Source of the DNA: Actinomycetota bacterium
GTDB lineage: Bacteria; Actinomycetota; UBA4738; HRBIN12
Direction: 5' to 3'
Assembly (NCBI GenBank): GCA_005885325.1
Contig: VAYX01000079.1
Coordinates: 1-13,088, forward strand
DNA length: 13,088 nucleotides
A model generated the notes under the pieces. It worked only from the letters and a program-made list of their open reading frames with translations, did no database searches and was not told the origin of the DNA. Shown one piece after another: positions 1 through 8,729 of the stretch. The translations under genes and the position numbers were made by a program. The stretch's first letter is position 1, and each line of letters starts with the position of its first letter.

Positions 1-405
1 CTGACGAAGCCGTTCTCGTTCGCGGAGCTCCTGGCGCGGCTCCGCGCCCTGGTCCGCCGGGGGGCCACGGAGCGTCCGCCGTTCCTGTCGGTGGGGGACC
101 TGACCCTTGATCCTGCAACCCGTCGAGTGAGCCGGGCAGATACCCCAGTCGAGCTCACGGCCAAGGAGTTCGCCCTGCTCGAGTACTTCATGCGGCATCC
201 CGGAGAGGTCCTGTCCCGCACCCGGCTGATCGAACACGTGTGGGACTTCGCCTACGAGGGCGACTCGAACGTGGTGGACGTCTACGTCCGGTACCTGCGG
301 GAGAAGGTCGATCGCCCCTTCGGGTCGAGCTCCATCGAGACGGTGCGGGGAGCCGGCTACCGCCTCAGGGAGGAGCCCGCGAGTGCGCCTGCCGATCAGG
401 GCTAG
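1..405 (+). CDS. OmpR-family response regulator, C-terminal part (5' end outside the window)
   Basis: This is the DNA-binding half of a two-component response regulator; 134 residues are visible and the frame is open to the window edge, so the true start lies upstream. The first residues, LTKPFSFAELLARLRAL, contain the conserved Lys-Pro of the end of the receiver domain and its last helix. From about residue 30 comes the winged-helix output domain: a VGDLTLDPATRRV strand, the ELTAKEFALLEYFM helix, SNVVDVYVRYLREKVD as recognition helix, and the IETVRGAGYRL wing. This is the MprA/CutR/TcrA style of OmpR-class regulator. The phosphoacceptor aspartate is upstream and not seen. The gene overlaps the histidine kinase start by 23 nt, so the two are co-transcribed and probably translationally coupled. 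The regulon cannot be told from sequence; the secreted-protein gene downstream is a candidate target. Family certain, specific name unknown. Confidence 0.95.
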   Translation: MTKPFSFAELLARLRALVRRGATERPPFLSVGDLTLDPATRRVSRADTPVELTAKEFALLEYFMRHPGEVLSRTRLIEHVWDFAYEGDSNVVDVYVRYLREKVDRPFGSSSIETVRGAGYRLREEPASAPADQG

Positions 406-1750
406 GCTCACGCTCATCTCGGCCGCGCTGATGGCCGTGGTCCTCACCGTCTCCGGGGTCTTCCTGTATCTGCGGCTTCGATCGGATCTGCTTGAAGCCG
501 TCGACTCCGGACTGTCATCGCGGGCCGAGGACCTCGTCACGACGTTGCATCGTTCGCCGGCGGTGCTGCAGGAGGGAGGAGGGCTCATCGATCCGGGCGA
601 CGCGTTCGCCCAGGTCCTGGGGCCGGACGGAACGGTGATCGCCTCCTCGCCCGGGCTGCGTCCGGACCCTCTCATCACGCCGGCCGAGGTATCAGCGCTG
701 CAGAGGCCGCGATTCCTCCAACGCACCGCGGCCACCACAGATGAGACGGTCCAGGCTCGCCTGCTCGCCGTCCGGGTGGCCGGTGGAAGCGTGTTGGTCG
801 TGGGGGCGTCCCTCGACGACCAGCAGGAGGCCCTGGCGCGTCTGGCCAAGCTCATGGCCGTCGGCGGCCCCCTGGTCCTGATCCTGGCCGGCGGGGTCGG
901 GTGGGTCGTGGCGGGCGCCGCGCTCCGGCCGGTGGAGCGGATGCGGATCCAGGCCGCGGCCATCTCGGCCTCGGAGCCGGGGCGCCGGCTGCCACCCGCG
1001 GGCACCGGTGACGAGGTCGCCAGGCTGGGGGAGACCCTGAACGAGATGCTCGACCGGCTGGAACAGGCGCTCCAGCGAGAACGGCAGTTCGTGGACGAGG
1101 CCAGCCACGAGCTCCGGACGCCGCTTGCCAATCTGCGCGTGGAGCTCGACCTGGCCCTTCGACGCGCCCGGACTGCGGACGAGCTGGAGGCGGCGCTTCG
1201 AAGCGCGGCCGAGGAGACCGAGCAGCTCGCCCGATTGGCCGAGGACCTCCTGGTCCTGGCCAGGGCGGACCGGGGGCGTGTCCCGGTGCGACGGGAGGAG
1301 GTCGACCTGGCCGAGCTCATCGATGGCGAGGTCGATGCCTTTGCCGCGCGGGCCAGGCAAACCGGCGTGACCATCGAGGCTCGGGTGCCGCAGGGCCTCA
1401 GGGCGAGCGTCGATCCCCTGCGGATGCGGCAGGCCGTGGGAAACCTGTTGGACAACGCCCTGCGCTCCACTCCGCCGCGGGGGATGGTGACCATCGAGGT
1501 CGTGCACCTCGACGGCTCCCTGTCGCTGGAGGTAGGGGACACGGGCGAGGGTTTCCCGGCCGCCTTCCTGCGCAACGCCTTCGAGCCGTTCGCCCGGCCC
1601 GACCCGTCTCGGTCGCGACCGAACGGTGACGAAGGCTCGGGGCTGGGGCTTGCCATCGTGCGAGCCGTGGCCGAGGCCCACGGTGGGACGGTGAAGGCGG
1701 CGAACCGATCGGGGGGTGGAGCCACTGTCACGCTGCGCATCCCGGACTGA
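383..1750 (+). CDS. Membrane sensor histidine kinase (HisKA/HATPase_c)
   Basis: This is the sensor kinase partner of the preceding regulator, 455 aa, with a GTG start inside the regulator's 3' end. Transmembrane segment 1 is at about residues 9-31 and segment 2 at about 158-181. Between them is an extracytoplasmic sensor of about 125 residues that resembles no ligand-binding domain I recognise. A HAMP linker follows (about 182-232, with LRPVERMR and DEVARLGETLNEMLDRL). The H-box FVDEASHELRTPLANLR puts the phosphorylated histidine at 242. The ATPase domain has an N-box (MRQAVGNLLDNALRS, Asn354/Asn358), a G1 box (DTGEGFP, from Asp386) and a G2 box (GSGLGLAIVRA, about 418-428). All catalytic boxes look intact, so it should be an active autokinase. 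It is of the compact MprB/CutS-like type. The stimulus is unknown. Confidence 0.96.
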   Translation: MRLPIRARLTLISAALMAVVLTVSGVFLYLRLRSDLLEAVDSGLSSRAEDLVTTLHRSPAVLQEGGGLIDPGDAFAQVLGPDGTVIASSPGLRPDPLITPAEVSALQRPRFLQRTAATTDETVQARLLAVRVAGGSVLVVGASLDDQQEALARLAKLMAVGGPLVLILAGGVGWVVAGAALRPVERMRIQAAAISASEPGRRLPPAGTGDEVARLGETLNEMLDRLEQALQRERQFVDEASHELRTPLANLRVELDLALRRARTADELEAALRSAAEETEQLARLAEDLLVLARADRGRVPVRREEVDLAELIDGEVDAFAARARQTGVTIEARVPQGLRASVDPLRMRQAVGNLLDNALRSTPPRGMVTIEVVHLDGSLSLEVGDTGEGFPAAFLRNAFEPFARPDPSRSRPNGDEGSGLGLAIVRAVAEAHGGTVKAANRSGGGATVTLRIPD

Positions 1751-1751
1751 G

Positions 1752-1782
1752 CCCGCTCATGCCCGGCTCATCGTCCTCTCAC
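1752..1782 (+). promoter_or_regulatory. Three 11-bp-phased direct repeats, candidate response-regulator binding site
   Basis: Directly after the kinase stop codon, CCCGCTCAT (1752-1760) is followed at an exact 11-bp period by CCGGCTCAT (1763-1771; 8 of 9 bases the same) and by a weaker TCCTCTCAC (1774-1782; 6 of 9 like the first). OmpR/PhoB-class regulators typically bind as head-to-tail dimers to direct repeats spaced by one helical turn. The site lies 50-80 bp upstream of the secreted-protein start and beside the two-component genes. Repeat and spacing are seen; regulator binding is inferred. The copies are short and chance is not excluded. Confidence 0.35.
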
Positions 1783-1834
1783 CCCGCATGAAGCATCGTG
1801 TGGTCCGACGGAGGTCATCGACGAGGAGGGAGCG

Positions 1835-2797
1835 ATGAATCGCAATCTTGCAGGGGCCGGCATCGCGATGATGCTGGCCATCGGGATCCTCCCGGGAGCC
1901 ACCGCCACGGCTGCAACTGCATGTCCCCGGCCGCTCCCGCAGGGGAGCGACCCGGTGACCCTGGACCCCGCCGACTTCGTTGCCCACGTCGACAATCCCT
2001 ATCTCCCGTTCCCGCGGGGCGCCGTGTGGGTGTACCGCGAGACCGATCCGACGGGCTCCTCGCAGAAGATCACGGTGACCGTCACGACGCACACGAAGCA
2101 GATCCTCGGCATCGCCGCCACCGTGGTCCACGACGTCGCCACCGAGAAAGGTCATCTGGTGGAGAACACCTACGATTGGTACGCCCAGGACACCTGCGGG
2201 AACGTGTGGTACCTGGGCGAGAACACGAAGGAGTACGAGAACGGCAAGGTCGTCAGCACGGCGGGATCGTGGGAAGCCGGAGTGGACGGGGCCCAGCCGG
2301 GCGTCGTCATGCCAGCGGACCGGCAGGTCGGCCTGTCCTACCGGCAGGAGTACTACGCCGGGGAGGCGGAGGACAACGCCAGGATCCTGAGCCTGGACGA
2401 GCAGGCGCAAGTGCCGTTCGGCCACTTCCGAGACGTCGTGCTGACGAGAGAGACCACGCCGATCGAGCCCAGGGTCCTCGAGTACAAGCTCTACGCGCGG
2501 GGGATCGGCGTCGGCTCGTCCACTTCTCCCTGCCATCGGTCTAGCCGGCCGAAGGGAGATCGATACCCTCGCGGTGCCGATGGATGCGGCGTCGGGCCCA
2601 CTGCCCGTCGGGCACTTACTCCGGGGCTGGCGTGGCGGCGATGGACCGGCCTCGCGGCGGCCGGGTCGTCCCCCGCACCACCAGTCTCGGCGACAGCACG
2701 ACGTGGCGGCCCCGGTGGCGGCCGTCGTCCAACCGTTCCAACAGGAGCCGGACGGCCGTGGCGCCGATCTCGCGCCTCGGCTGGTCGATGGTCGTGA
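1835..2797 (+). CDS. Secreted protein of unknown function; conserved body ends near 2507, C terminus probably frameshifted
   Basis: This is an exported protein. A signal peptide is clear (Met-Asn-Arg-Asn, a hydrophobic core to about residue 20, Ala-rich cleavage region around 22-28), followed by Cys30. The mature part carries a recognisable actinobacterial pattern, FVAHVDNPYLPFPRGAVWVY, then YDWYAQDTCGNVWYLGE, TKEYENGKVVS, GSWEAGVDGAQPGVVMP and YRQEYYAGEAEDNA. To my knowledge no activity is assigned to this family. The start has a strong ribosome site (GAGGAGGGA, 5-8 nt upstream). From about residue 225 the current frame becomes Arg/Pro-rich and runs 180 nt antisense into the lacI-type gene. 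The +2 frame from about 2509 instead reads RRLVHFSLPSV and stops at 2544, which looks like a natural end. I therefore think the original gene ended at 2544 and suffered a small out-of-frame deletion, or that there is a sequence error. It could be a target of the upstream two-component pair. Confidence 0.8.
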   Translation: MNRNLAGAGIAMMLAIGILPGATATAATACPRPLPQGSDPVTLDPADFVAHVDNPYLPFPRGAVWVYRETDPTGSSQKITVTVTTHTKQILGIAATVVHDVATEKGHLVENTYDWYAQDTCGNVWYLGENTKEYENGKVVSTAGSWEAGVDGAQPGVVMPADRQVGLSYRQEYYAGEAEDNARILSLDEQAQVPFGHFRDVVLTRETTPIEPRVLEYKLYARGIGVGSSTSPCHRSSRPKGDRYPRGADGCGVGPTARRALTPGLAWRRWTGLAAAGSSPAPPVSATARRGGPGGGRRPTVPTGAGRPWRRSRASAGRWS

Positions 2798-3694
2798 GAT
2801 CGATGTGACCGAGCGCGGCGAGTGCCGTGTTGTCGTAGCCGACCACGGACACATCTTCGGGTACCCCGGCCCCGTGCCGTTCCAACGCGTGGAGCGCGCC
2901 CACCGCGGCCAGGTCGTTCGCCACGAACACCGCGGTCGGCCTCGCTCGCGACGCGAGGAGGCGGTCGATCCCCGCTGCCCCGCCCTCCTCCGTGAACGTC
3001 CCGGGAGCCACCGCGGCAACGCGAGCCAGTCCGTGATCGCGCATCGCCTCCAGGTATCCCGACCGTCGAGACGCCGCCCCGGCGCCGGTTCCGCCGTCGA
3101 CGTGCGCGATGTCTCGATGCCCCAGCGCCACCAGATGGTCGACCGCCATCCGAGCACCGGCCCGATCGTCGTTGGTGACCGAATCGACCGAGGGCCACCG
3201 CGAGGCCCGGGCGACGAGGACCACGGGGACCGATGCGGCGGCCGACAGGATCAGCGAGGCGGGAAGCACCGGCCCGGCCAGGATCAGGCCGTCGGTTCGA
3301 AGCTGCAGGAGGGTCTCGATCGCCGCCCACTCGCGCTCGGCCATGCGGCTGCCGGTGTTGATGAGGGCACGGTACTCGGCCGAGAGGGCCTCGGCCTCGA
3401 TCCCGTCCACGACTTCGGCGAAGTAGAGGTTGTGGAGATCGGACAGCATCACGCCGATCACGTTGGTCCGGTTCCGGACGAGCGATCGGGCGACGGCGTT
3501 CGGCCGGTAGCCGAGCTGCTCCGCCGCGCGAAGGACCGCCTTCCGCTTCTCCTCCCGGACCATCGGTGAGCCACGAAGCGCCAGGGAGACCAGCGACTTG
3601 GATACTCCCGCTCGCTCGGCCACGTCCAGGATCGTGGGATTGCCCTGCCGGCGGCTGCGCCCGGGCCGCGCGTCCCGGACCGCCGTCGTCCCGC

Positions 3695-3698
<4 letters not shown>
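2616..3698 (-). CDS. LacI-family transcriptional regulator of the inositol locus
   Basis: Predicted 360-aa LacI/GalR repressor. After a basic N-terminal tail of about 20 residues comes the helix-turn-helix (PTILDVAERAGVSKSLVSLAL, about 21-41). The hinge helix follows (YRPNAVARSLVRNRTNVIGVML), with the Leu that in this family inserts at the operator's central CpG. A periplasmic-binding-protein-like effector domain fills the rest, with typical VFVANDLAAVGALHAL and VSVVGYDNTALA signatures and a TTIDQPRREIG C-terminal segment. I chose the GTG at 3698 because its GTGA overlaps the iolD stop, giving translational coupling; a longer open frame to 3794 would extend deep into iolD and is low-complexity. 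As it is co-transcribed with iolD, it should be autoregulated through the palindrome at 5624-5637. The inducer is presumably an inositol or a pathway intermediate, inferred from context only. Confidence 0.93.
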
Positions 3699-5605
<1,907 letters not shown>

Positions 5606-5613
5606 CTAGCCTA

Positions 5614-5619
5614 CTCCTT
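5614..5619 (-). promoter_or_regulatory. Ribosome binding site deciding the iolD start
   Basis: On the minus strand AAGGAG sits 8 nt before the GTG at 5605. This supports that codon over later in-frame GTGs at 5590 and 5578, which would fit the shorter family N terminus but lack such a site. Confidence 0.6.
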
Positions 5620-5623
5620 CGTC

Positions 5624-5637
5624 TTGGAACGTTCCAA
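5624..5637. promoter_or_regulatory. Perfect 14-bp palindrome with central CG: putative LacI-family operator
   Basis: TTGGAACGTTCCAA is a perfect palindrome in the 103-bp gap between the divergent iolD and iolG-like genes. Even symmetry around a central CpG is the hallmark of LacI/GalR-family operators, and a LacI-family gene is the second gene of the leftward transcript. The site lies 19 bp upstream of the iolD start and about 70 bp upstream of the iolG-like start, so one bound dimer could block both promoters. The palindrome is seen; the pairing with this regulator is inferred. I could not identify convincing -35/-10 boxes on either strand. Confidence 0.75.
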
Positions 5638-5668
5638 CAAGCGGCCTGGTCCCGAGGAGGCGCTCCGG

Positions 5669-5682
5669 CCAGAGCGTTCCGG
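5669..5682. promoter_or_regulatory. Possible weak second operator
   Basis: CCAGAGCGTTCCGG shares the central CGTTCC half-site with the palindrome at 5624-5637 and forms 5 of 7 symmetric pairs. The two centres are 45 bp apart, about four helical turns, which would suit cooperative binding or looping. Only 8 of 14 bases match the main site, so it may be chance. Confidence 0.22.
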
Positions 5683-5708
5683 GGTGGGATGGGGAGGGGG
5701 CCTCGCTG

Positions 5709-6701
5709 ATGCGGATCGCGGTGATCGGCGTGGGACGCATGGGCGTCGTGCACGCGGGAACGCTCGCCGCGCTTCCGGCTGTGGACGTGCTCGTGACCGA
5801 TGTCGATCGGGACCGTGCCCGGACCGTGGCCGAAGAGCTCGGTGTCGAGGCCGGAGGCGACGTCGCCGATGCCATGAAGGCCTCGGACGCGGTGGTGATC
5901 GCGGCCGCCACGGACGCGCACGCGCCGTTGGTCCATCAGGCGGCTGACGCGGAGCTCCCGACGTTCTGCGAGAAGCCGATCTCCCTCGACGTTGCGTCGA
6001 CCGCGGAGGTCGTCGCCCACGTCAGGGACGCGGGGATCCCGTTCCAGATGGGGTTCCAGCGCCGGTTCGATGGCGGGTACCGCGCCGCTCACGACCTGGT
6101 CGCCGGCGGCGGGCTCGGGACCCTGTACGTCGTGCGGATGGCCGGCCACGACCCGGCGCCGCCGCACGAGGCGTACATCCCCGTCTCCGGAGGCATCTTC
6201 AAGGACTTCAGCGTGCACGATTTCGACGCCCTGCGGTTCGTCACCGGGCAGGAGGTGGTCGAGACGTACGCGGACGGCGCGGTGATCGGGTTCCCGGTGT
6301 TCGAGAAGTACGGCGATGTCGACACGGCCGTGGCCACCTTCCGGCTGTCGGGCGGGGCCTTCGGGATCCTGTCGGTCACCCGCCACGACCCCCTCGGCTA
6401 CGACGTTCGCATGGAGCTGCTCGGTTCGGGCGACAGCGTGGTCGTGGGGTGGGACGCGCGGATGCCGCTTCGCTCCGTGGAGCCGGAGGGGACGCCCGCG
6501 CCCGCCGATCCGTATCCGCAATTCCAGGCCCGGTTCGCTGCGGCATATCGGGCCGAGATGGAGTGGTTCGTCGAGCTCGCGGCAGGGCGGCGGGAGAGCC
6601 CCTGCACGGCAGAGGACGCCCTGGAAGCGCTGCGCATCGCCGTGGCGTGCGACCGCTCACGGGCAGAGCATCGGCCGGTGCGCGTTGAGGAGGTCGGGTG
6701 A
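5709..6701 (+). CDS. iolG: Inositol 2-dehydrogenase-like oxidoreductase (Gfo/Idh/MocA family)
   Basis: Probably the NAD-dependent enzyme that oxidises myo-inositol (or another inositol isomer) to the 2-keto inosose, first step of the pathway (EC 1.1.1.18 type). The 330-aa protein begins with the Rossmann motif AVIGVGRMG. It has the family EKP at 88-90 (catalytic Lys89), and Asp166 and His170 in FKDFSVHDFD match the Lys/Asp/His active site of inositol dehydrogenases. The C-terminal beta-sheet domain follows (about 120-300). The start has a GGGAGGGGG ribosome site. It is the first gene of the rightward operon, and its stop overlaps the next start (GTGA). The family is certain. The substrate isomer (myo, scyllo, D-chiro) is not fixed by sequence, and family members also act on other polyols, so the name rests on operon context. 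Confidence 0.9.
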   Translation: MRIAVIGVGRMGVVHAGTLAALPAVDVLVTDVDRDRARTVAEELGVEAGGDVADAMKASDAVVIAAATDAHAPLVHQAADAELPTFCEKPISLDVASTAEVVAHVRDAGIPFQMGFQRRFDGGYRAAHDLVAGGGLGTLYVVRMAGHDPAPPHEAYIPVSGGIFKDFSVHDFDALRFVTGQEVVETYADGAVIGFPVFEKYGDVDTAVATFRLSGGAFGILSVTRHDPLGYDVRMELLGSGDSVVVGWDARMPLRSVEPEGTPAPADPYPQFQARFAAAYRAEMEWFVELAAGRRESPCTAEDALEALRIAVACDRSRAEHRPVRVEEVG

Positions 6702-7669
6702 ATCGCCGCGTCGCGCGGGTCGCCGGCGCGCCCATCTCGTGGGGCGTCTGCGAGGTTCCGGGCTGGGGCTATCAGCTGGAACCAGACCGGGTCCTGTCCG
6801 AGATGGCCGGCCTCGGCCTTCCGGCCACCGAGCTCGGCCCCGACGGGTATCTGCCCACCGATCCATCTCGGCTCGAGGCGGCGTTGGCCGATCACGGGCT
6901 CGGGCTGGCGGCCGGCTTCGTGCCGGCCGTCCTCCACGAGCCGGCCGTGCTGGAGGAGGAGCTCGAACGGGTGTCGGTGCAGGCCGACCTGCTGGCCGCC
7001 TCCGGCGCGGATGTCCTCGTGCTGGCGGCGGGGACCGGCACGGCCGGCTATGAGGCCGGCGCGGACCTCGCCGGCTCCTCGTGGGCGTCGCTCGTGGCGG
7101 GGATCGGCCGGGTCATCGACCTCGGATCCGAACGAGACCTGGCGGTGGCCTTCCACCCCCACCAGGGCACGGTCGTCGAAGGACCCCGGCAGGTCGAGCG
7201 CTTGCTGGAGTCCTCACCCGTCCGGCTGTGTGTGGACACCGGGCATCTGATGGTTGGCGGGGCCGATCCGGTCGAACTCACCAGGGGGGCGGGGGATCGC
7301 GTAGCCCACGTCCACCTGAAGGACGTCTCGGCCGACCTGGCGGAGCAAGTGCGGGCCGGACGGATGGGCTACCGGGACGCGGTCGCGGCGGGGATGTATC
7401 GGCCGCTCGGGATGGGCGACGTGGACGTGGAGGCCATCGTCTCGGCCCTTGAGGCGTCGGACTACGATGGCTGGTACGTGCTGGAGCAGGACAGGGTGCT
7501 GGAGGGAGCACCCGAGGAGGGGATGGGCCCGGTCCAGGACGTCGCCGAGAGCCTCACGTTCTTCGAGCGATTGGGCGTATGGCCCGGACCATCGTCCGTG
7601 GCCGGTGTGTCGGTGTCGGAGGGGGGACACGCGATGAGGCGTCGCCCCGGAGGAAAGGAGGGGGAATGA
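6698..7669 (+). CDS. iolE: Inosose dehydratase-like TIM-barrel protein (IolE-like, AP-endonuclease 2 family)
   Basis: Predicted to dehydrate 2-keto-myo-inositol to the trihydroxycyclohexane-dione used by IolD (EC 4.2.1.44). The 323-aa protein is a sugar-phosphate isomerase/epimerase-type TIM barrel. It has APISWGVCEVPGWG near the N terminus (11-24), a GLGLPATELGPDGYLP strand with Glu45, and the likely metal-site segments AFHPHQGT (151-158), CVDTGH (178-183), HVHLKD (204-209) and VLEQD (261-265). The GTG start overlaps the iolG-like stop by 4 nt and is preceded by GAGGAGG. The last 25 or so residues (after LGVWPG) are low-complexity Gly/Arg/Ser and also encode the ribosome site of the next gene, so this tail is probably not catalytic. 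A role as an inosose isomerase (IolI/IolH-like) cannot be excluded from sequence. The setting beside iolD, iolG, iolB and iolC favours IolE. Confidence 0.84.
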   Translation: MNRRVARVAGAPISWGVCEVPGWGYQLEPDRVLSEMAGLGLPATELGPDGYLPTDPSRLEAALADHGLGLAAGFVPAVLHEPAVLEEELERVSVQADLLAASGADVLVLAAGTGTAGYEAGADLAGSSWASLVAGIGRVIDLGSERDLAVAFHPHQGTVVEGPRQVERLLESSPVRLCVDTGHLMVGGADPVELTRGAGDRVAHVHLKDVSADLAEQVRAGRMGYRDAVAAGMYRPLGMGDVDVEAIVSALEASDYDGWYVLEQDRVLEGAPEEGMGPVQDVAESLTFFERLGVWPGPSSVAGVSVSEGGHAMRRRPGGKEGE

Positions 7670-8658
7670 TCCGTCGAAAGTGGGCGGGGGTCCTGCTGGT
7701 GCTGGCCCTCTTGGGGGCGGCGTGCACCGGTGGGGGGAACGAGAAGGGGTCGCCCGGACAGTCGGGCGGCGTCAACCAGCGCGGGTTCCGGATCGTCGTC
7801 GTCACCCACGGCCAGGCCTCGGACCCGTTCTGGTCCATCGTGGCCAACGGCGTCGAGGCCGCGGCGGCAGACGAGGCGGTCACGGCCGAGTACCGCGCGC
7901 CGGGAACCTTCGACATGGTCGCCATGGCCCAGCTGATCGACGCCGCGGTGGCCTCGAAGCCGGACGGGCTGATCGTCAGCATCCCCGATGCCGACGCGCT
8001 CGGGCCATCGATCAGGAAGGCCGTGAGCGCCGGGATCCCGGTGATCTCGATCAACTCGGGCAGCGACGTGTTCGAGAAGCTCGGGGTGCTGGTGCACATT
8101 GGACAGACGGAAGAGGTCGCCGGGCAGTTGGCCGGACAACGGATGAAGGACGCGGGGGTCACCAAGGCGATCTGCGTCAATCAGGAGGTCGGCAACGTCG
8201 CCCTCGACCTTCGATGCAAGGGCTTCAGCGAGGGGCTGGGCTTCAAGGCCGAGGTCGTCCCGGTCGACCTGAACGACCCGGGCGGCATCACGCAGTCGAT
8301 CGCGAGCAAGATCCAGTCGGATCCCTCGATCGACGGGATCCTCACGCTGGGACCGACCGCCTCCACGCCCGCCATCCAGGCGCTGCAGCAGGCGGGCCAG
8401 CTGGGGAAGATCAAGCTGGCGACGTTCGACCTGTCGACGGACGTGCTGAATGCCATCGACAAGGGCGACATGCTGTTCGCCATCGATCAGGCCCAGTACC
8501 TGCAGGGGTATCTCGCGATCGTGTTCATGACCCAGTACCTCGCGACCGGCGCCGTGGCGCTGGGGAGCGCGGACCGGGTCGTGCTGACCGGGCCTCAGTT
8601 CGTGACCAAGGACAACGCGGCCGACGTGATCAAGTTCACCGACGAGGGAGTACGGTAA
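7666..8658 (+). CDS. Sugar/inositol ABC transporter substrate-binding lipoprotein
   Basis: This 330-aa extracytoplasmic binding protein delivers the sugar to the permease. The N terminus is a lipoprotein signal (MIRRKW, hydrophobic core, GAAC with Cys20 as likely lipidation site), then a Gly/Ser linker to about 40. It belongs to the Peripla_BP_4 type (ribose/inositol-binding class): the first lobe strand FRIVVVTHGQASDPFW, a DGLIVSIPDADALGPSIRKAVSAGIPV segment, GQTEEVAGQLAGQRM, and a DGILTLGPTASTPAIQAL second-lobe segment. The ATG at 7666 is chosen because it follows AAGGAGG by 4 nt and overlaps the iolE-like stop (ATGA); an upstream in-frame ATG at 7579 would bury the signal peptide. Inositol as ligand is inferred from the operon. 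It is followed by a strong hairpin, consistent with higher expression of this subunit. Confidence 0.92.
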   Translation: MIRRKWAGVLLVLALLGAACTGGGNEKGSPGQSGGVNQRGFRIVVVTHGQASDPFWSIVANGVEAAAADEAVTAEYRAPGTFDMVAMAQLIDAAVASKPDGLIVSIPDADALGPSIRKAVSAGIPVISINSGSDVFEKLGVLVHIGQTEEVAGQLAGQRMKDAGVTKAICVNQEVGNVALDLRCKGFSEGLGFKAEVVPVDLNDPGGITQSIASKIQSDPSIDGILTLGPTASTPAIQALQQAGQLGKIKLATFDLSTDVLNAIDKGDMLFAIDQAQYLQGYLAIVFMTQYLATGAVALGSADRVVLTGPQFVTKDNAADVIKFTDEGVR

Positions 8659-8664
8659 GCCAAT

Positions 8665-8705
8665 CCGGTCATGGGGCCCGCCGTTTCGGCGGGCCCCATG
8701 ACCGG
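8665..8705 (+). terminator. Perfect 19-bp inverted repeat, 3-nt loop, no T-tract (attenuator or mRNA-stabilising hairpin)
   Basis: CCGGTCATGGGGCCCGCCG (8665-8683) pairs perfectly with its complement at 8687-8705 around a TTT loop. It starts 6 nt after the binding-protein stop and ends 25 nt before the permease start. No T-run follows, so a classic intrinsic terminator is unlikely to be complete, although high-GC actinobacteria are reported to use stems without U-tracts. A hairpin between a binding-protein gene and its permease gene is a known way (as with malE/malF) to protect the upstream message and lower downstream expression. The structure is seen; the role is inferred. Confidence 0.75.
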
Positions 8706-8716
8706 TCCACGTGATC

Positions 8717-8724
8717 GGAGGAGA
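8717..8724 (+). promoter_or_regulatory. Ribosome binding site supporting a TTG start for the permease
   Basis: GGAGGAGA lies 5 nt upstream of the TTG at 8730. No ATG or GTG in this frame is nearer the site, so a rare TTG start is likely. That would also lower permease yield relative to the binding protein. Confidence 0.6.
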
Positions 8725-8729
8725 GGGAG

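Noticed and set aside
2602..2614. Small hairpin TGCCC-GTC-GGGCA just after the regulator stop codon as a terminator
   Set aside because: Only a 5-bp stem with no T-run; too weak to call in such G+C-rich DNA, where short stems are common.
2729..2742. Copy of half the operator, CCAACCGTTCCAAC, inside the regulator gene; a similar piece lies near 2877-2890
   Set aside because: Both are explained by Leu-Glu-Arg codons (TTG GAA CGG) of the regulator on the minus strand, and neither is palindromic.
1757..3157. Long minus-strand open frame spanning the secreted-protein gene and part of the regulator
   Set aside because: Arg/Trp-rich composition with no domain; it crosses two genes that each have clear family motifs in other frames.
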